From Sva-07 sp963698435 (lineage in GTDB: Bacteria > Actinomycetota > Acidimicrobiia > Acidimicrobiales > Ilumatobacteraceae): a DNA stretch of 64,000 nucleotides. This document shows positions 63,552 through 64,000 of the stretch, in pieces. Each line of letters begins with the position of its first letter. Within the stretch, counting starts at the first letter, position 1. The position numbers were made by a program, and so were the translations under genes. The notes under the pieces were generated by a model, which saw only the letters and a list, made by a program, of their open reading frames with translations, was not told the DNA's origin and made no database searches. The stretch spans positions 1-64,000 of the forward strand of contig CAVOQV010000005.1 of NCBI GenBank assembly GCA_963698435.1, written 5' to 3'.

Positions 63552-64000
63552 TCACTCGGACTCGGCATTCGCCCGACGCATGCGGAGGAAGCCTTCGACG
63601 AACTCGTCGATGTCGCCGTCGAGGACACCCGACACGTCGCTCGTCTCGATCTCGGTGCGAAGGTCTTTGACCATCTGGTACGGCTGCAGCACGTAGCTGC
63701 GGATCTGGCTGCCCCAGCCGACCTGGGCCTGCTTGCCGGCGATCGAGTCGAGCTCGGCGGCCCGGTCTTCTTCGGCCTTGGCCGCGATCATTGCGGTGAG
63801 CCGTCCCATTGCCCGCTCTCGGTTCTGCAGCTGGCTGCGCTCCTCCTGAGAGCTGGCCACCAACCCGGTCGGCTCGTGAATCAGACGGACGGCCGACGAC
63901 GTCTTGTTGATGTGCTGGCCACCGGCGCCCGAGGCCCGGAACACCTCCATGCGAATGTCGGACTCGTCGATGTCGAGTTCGACGTCTTCGAGCAGGGGCC
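63552..64000 (-). CDS. prfB: Peptide chain release factor 2, C-terminal part (cut by window edge)
   Basis: The last ~149 residues of RF2, which releases peptides at UGA and UAA. The catalytic GGQ motif is seen in ASGAGGQHINKTSSAVRLIH, with the normal domain 3-4 tail after it (LRTEIETSDVSGVLDGDIDEFVEGFL). The gene continues past base 64000. Many prfB genes carry a programmed frameshift near the start; that part is outside the window. The UGA-reading factor competes with Sec insertion at the UGA of selD. Confidence 0.95.
   Translation of the reverse strand, partial: PLLEDVELDIDESDIRMEVFRASGAGGQHINKTSSAVRLIHEPTGLVASSQEERSQLQNRERAMGRLTAMIAAKAEEDRAAELDSIAGKQAQVGWGSQIRSYVLQPYQMVKDLRTEIETSDVSGVLDGDIDEFVEGFLRMRRANAESE

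Overview
This 64 kb window is GC-rich chromosomal DNA from an actinobacterium. The protein flavour points to the class Acidimicrobiia, close to Ilumatobacter-type marine lineages. That placement is inference; it rests on a DUF222-HNH gene, F420-related enzymes (CofE, a PPOX-type protein), MenB, several acyl-CoA dehydrogenases and crotonases, a cytochrome P450, DUF2867 and QEGLA proteins, and Thr-rich secreted proteins. Genes are dense on both strands and many operons overlap by 4 bases (ATGA or GTGA).

Layout. 1-2,070 looks like the right end of an integrated element. It holds a fragment of an unknown gene, a HigBA-like toxin-antitoxin pair, an HNH-like protein, and a 44-base 3' copy of a tRNA-Gly(UCC) starting at the anticodon loop, followed by a hairpin. 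From 2.2 to 14.8 kb lie housekeeping and redox genes: SDR, SRPBCC protein, methyltransferase, cytidine deaminase, zinc alcohol dehydrogenase, a broken DUF222-HNH gene, K+ channel, epoxide-hydrolase-like protein, thioredoxin, P450 and DUF2867 protein. At 14.9-17.9 kb is a large secreted protein with three copies of one module joined by Thr-rich linkers. At 17.9-19.5 kb an ACT-domain protein precedes selD, whose active-site codon is an in-frame UGA (selenocysteine). At 19.6-21.6 kb is an arsenic cluster (ArsI/CadI-like, arsR, arsC, aquaporin). At 21.7-27.0 kb run pepF-anbu and panB-hydrolase-cyclase. At 27-33.8 kb are a cupredoxin lipoprotein, DyP peroxidase, ABC exporter, metallo-beta-lactamase-fold protein and desaturase.

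At 33.8-38.9 kb is a tightly coupled four-gene catabolic operon (DUF2264, DapA-like aldolase, Old Yellow Enzyme-like, ThuA-like) with a divergent, frame-broken 2-hydroxyacid dehydrogenase. At 40-54 kb are acyl-CoA dehydrogenases, a QEGLA metalloprotease-like protein, an HPF-like protein, a serine hydrolase lipoprotein, an HDAC-like deacetylase, a GNAT/acyl-CoA-synthetase fusion and an M20 peptidase. At 54-64 kb are cofE, menB, a SpoU rRNA methylase, frame-broken purU, an ABC-2 exporter, a truncated haemoglobin, a crotonase, and ftsX-ftsE-prfB, with prfB cut by the window edge.

The most notable observations are the island junction in tRNA-Gly, the SelD selenoprotein with its downstream hairpin, the pepF-anbu pair, the four-gene catabolic operon, a U-tailed terminator inside the start of the globin gene, a two-copy hairpin repeat, and an excess of single-base frame breaks in otherwise well-conserved genes. 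The frame breaks may be real decay or assembly indels.
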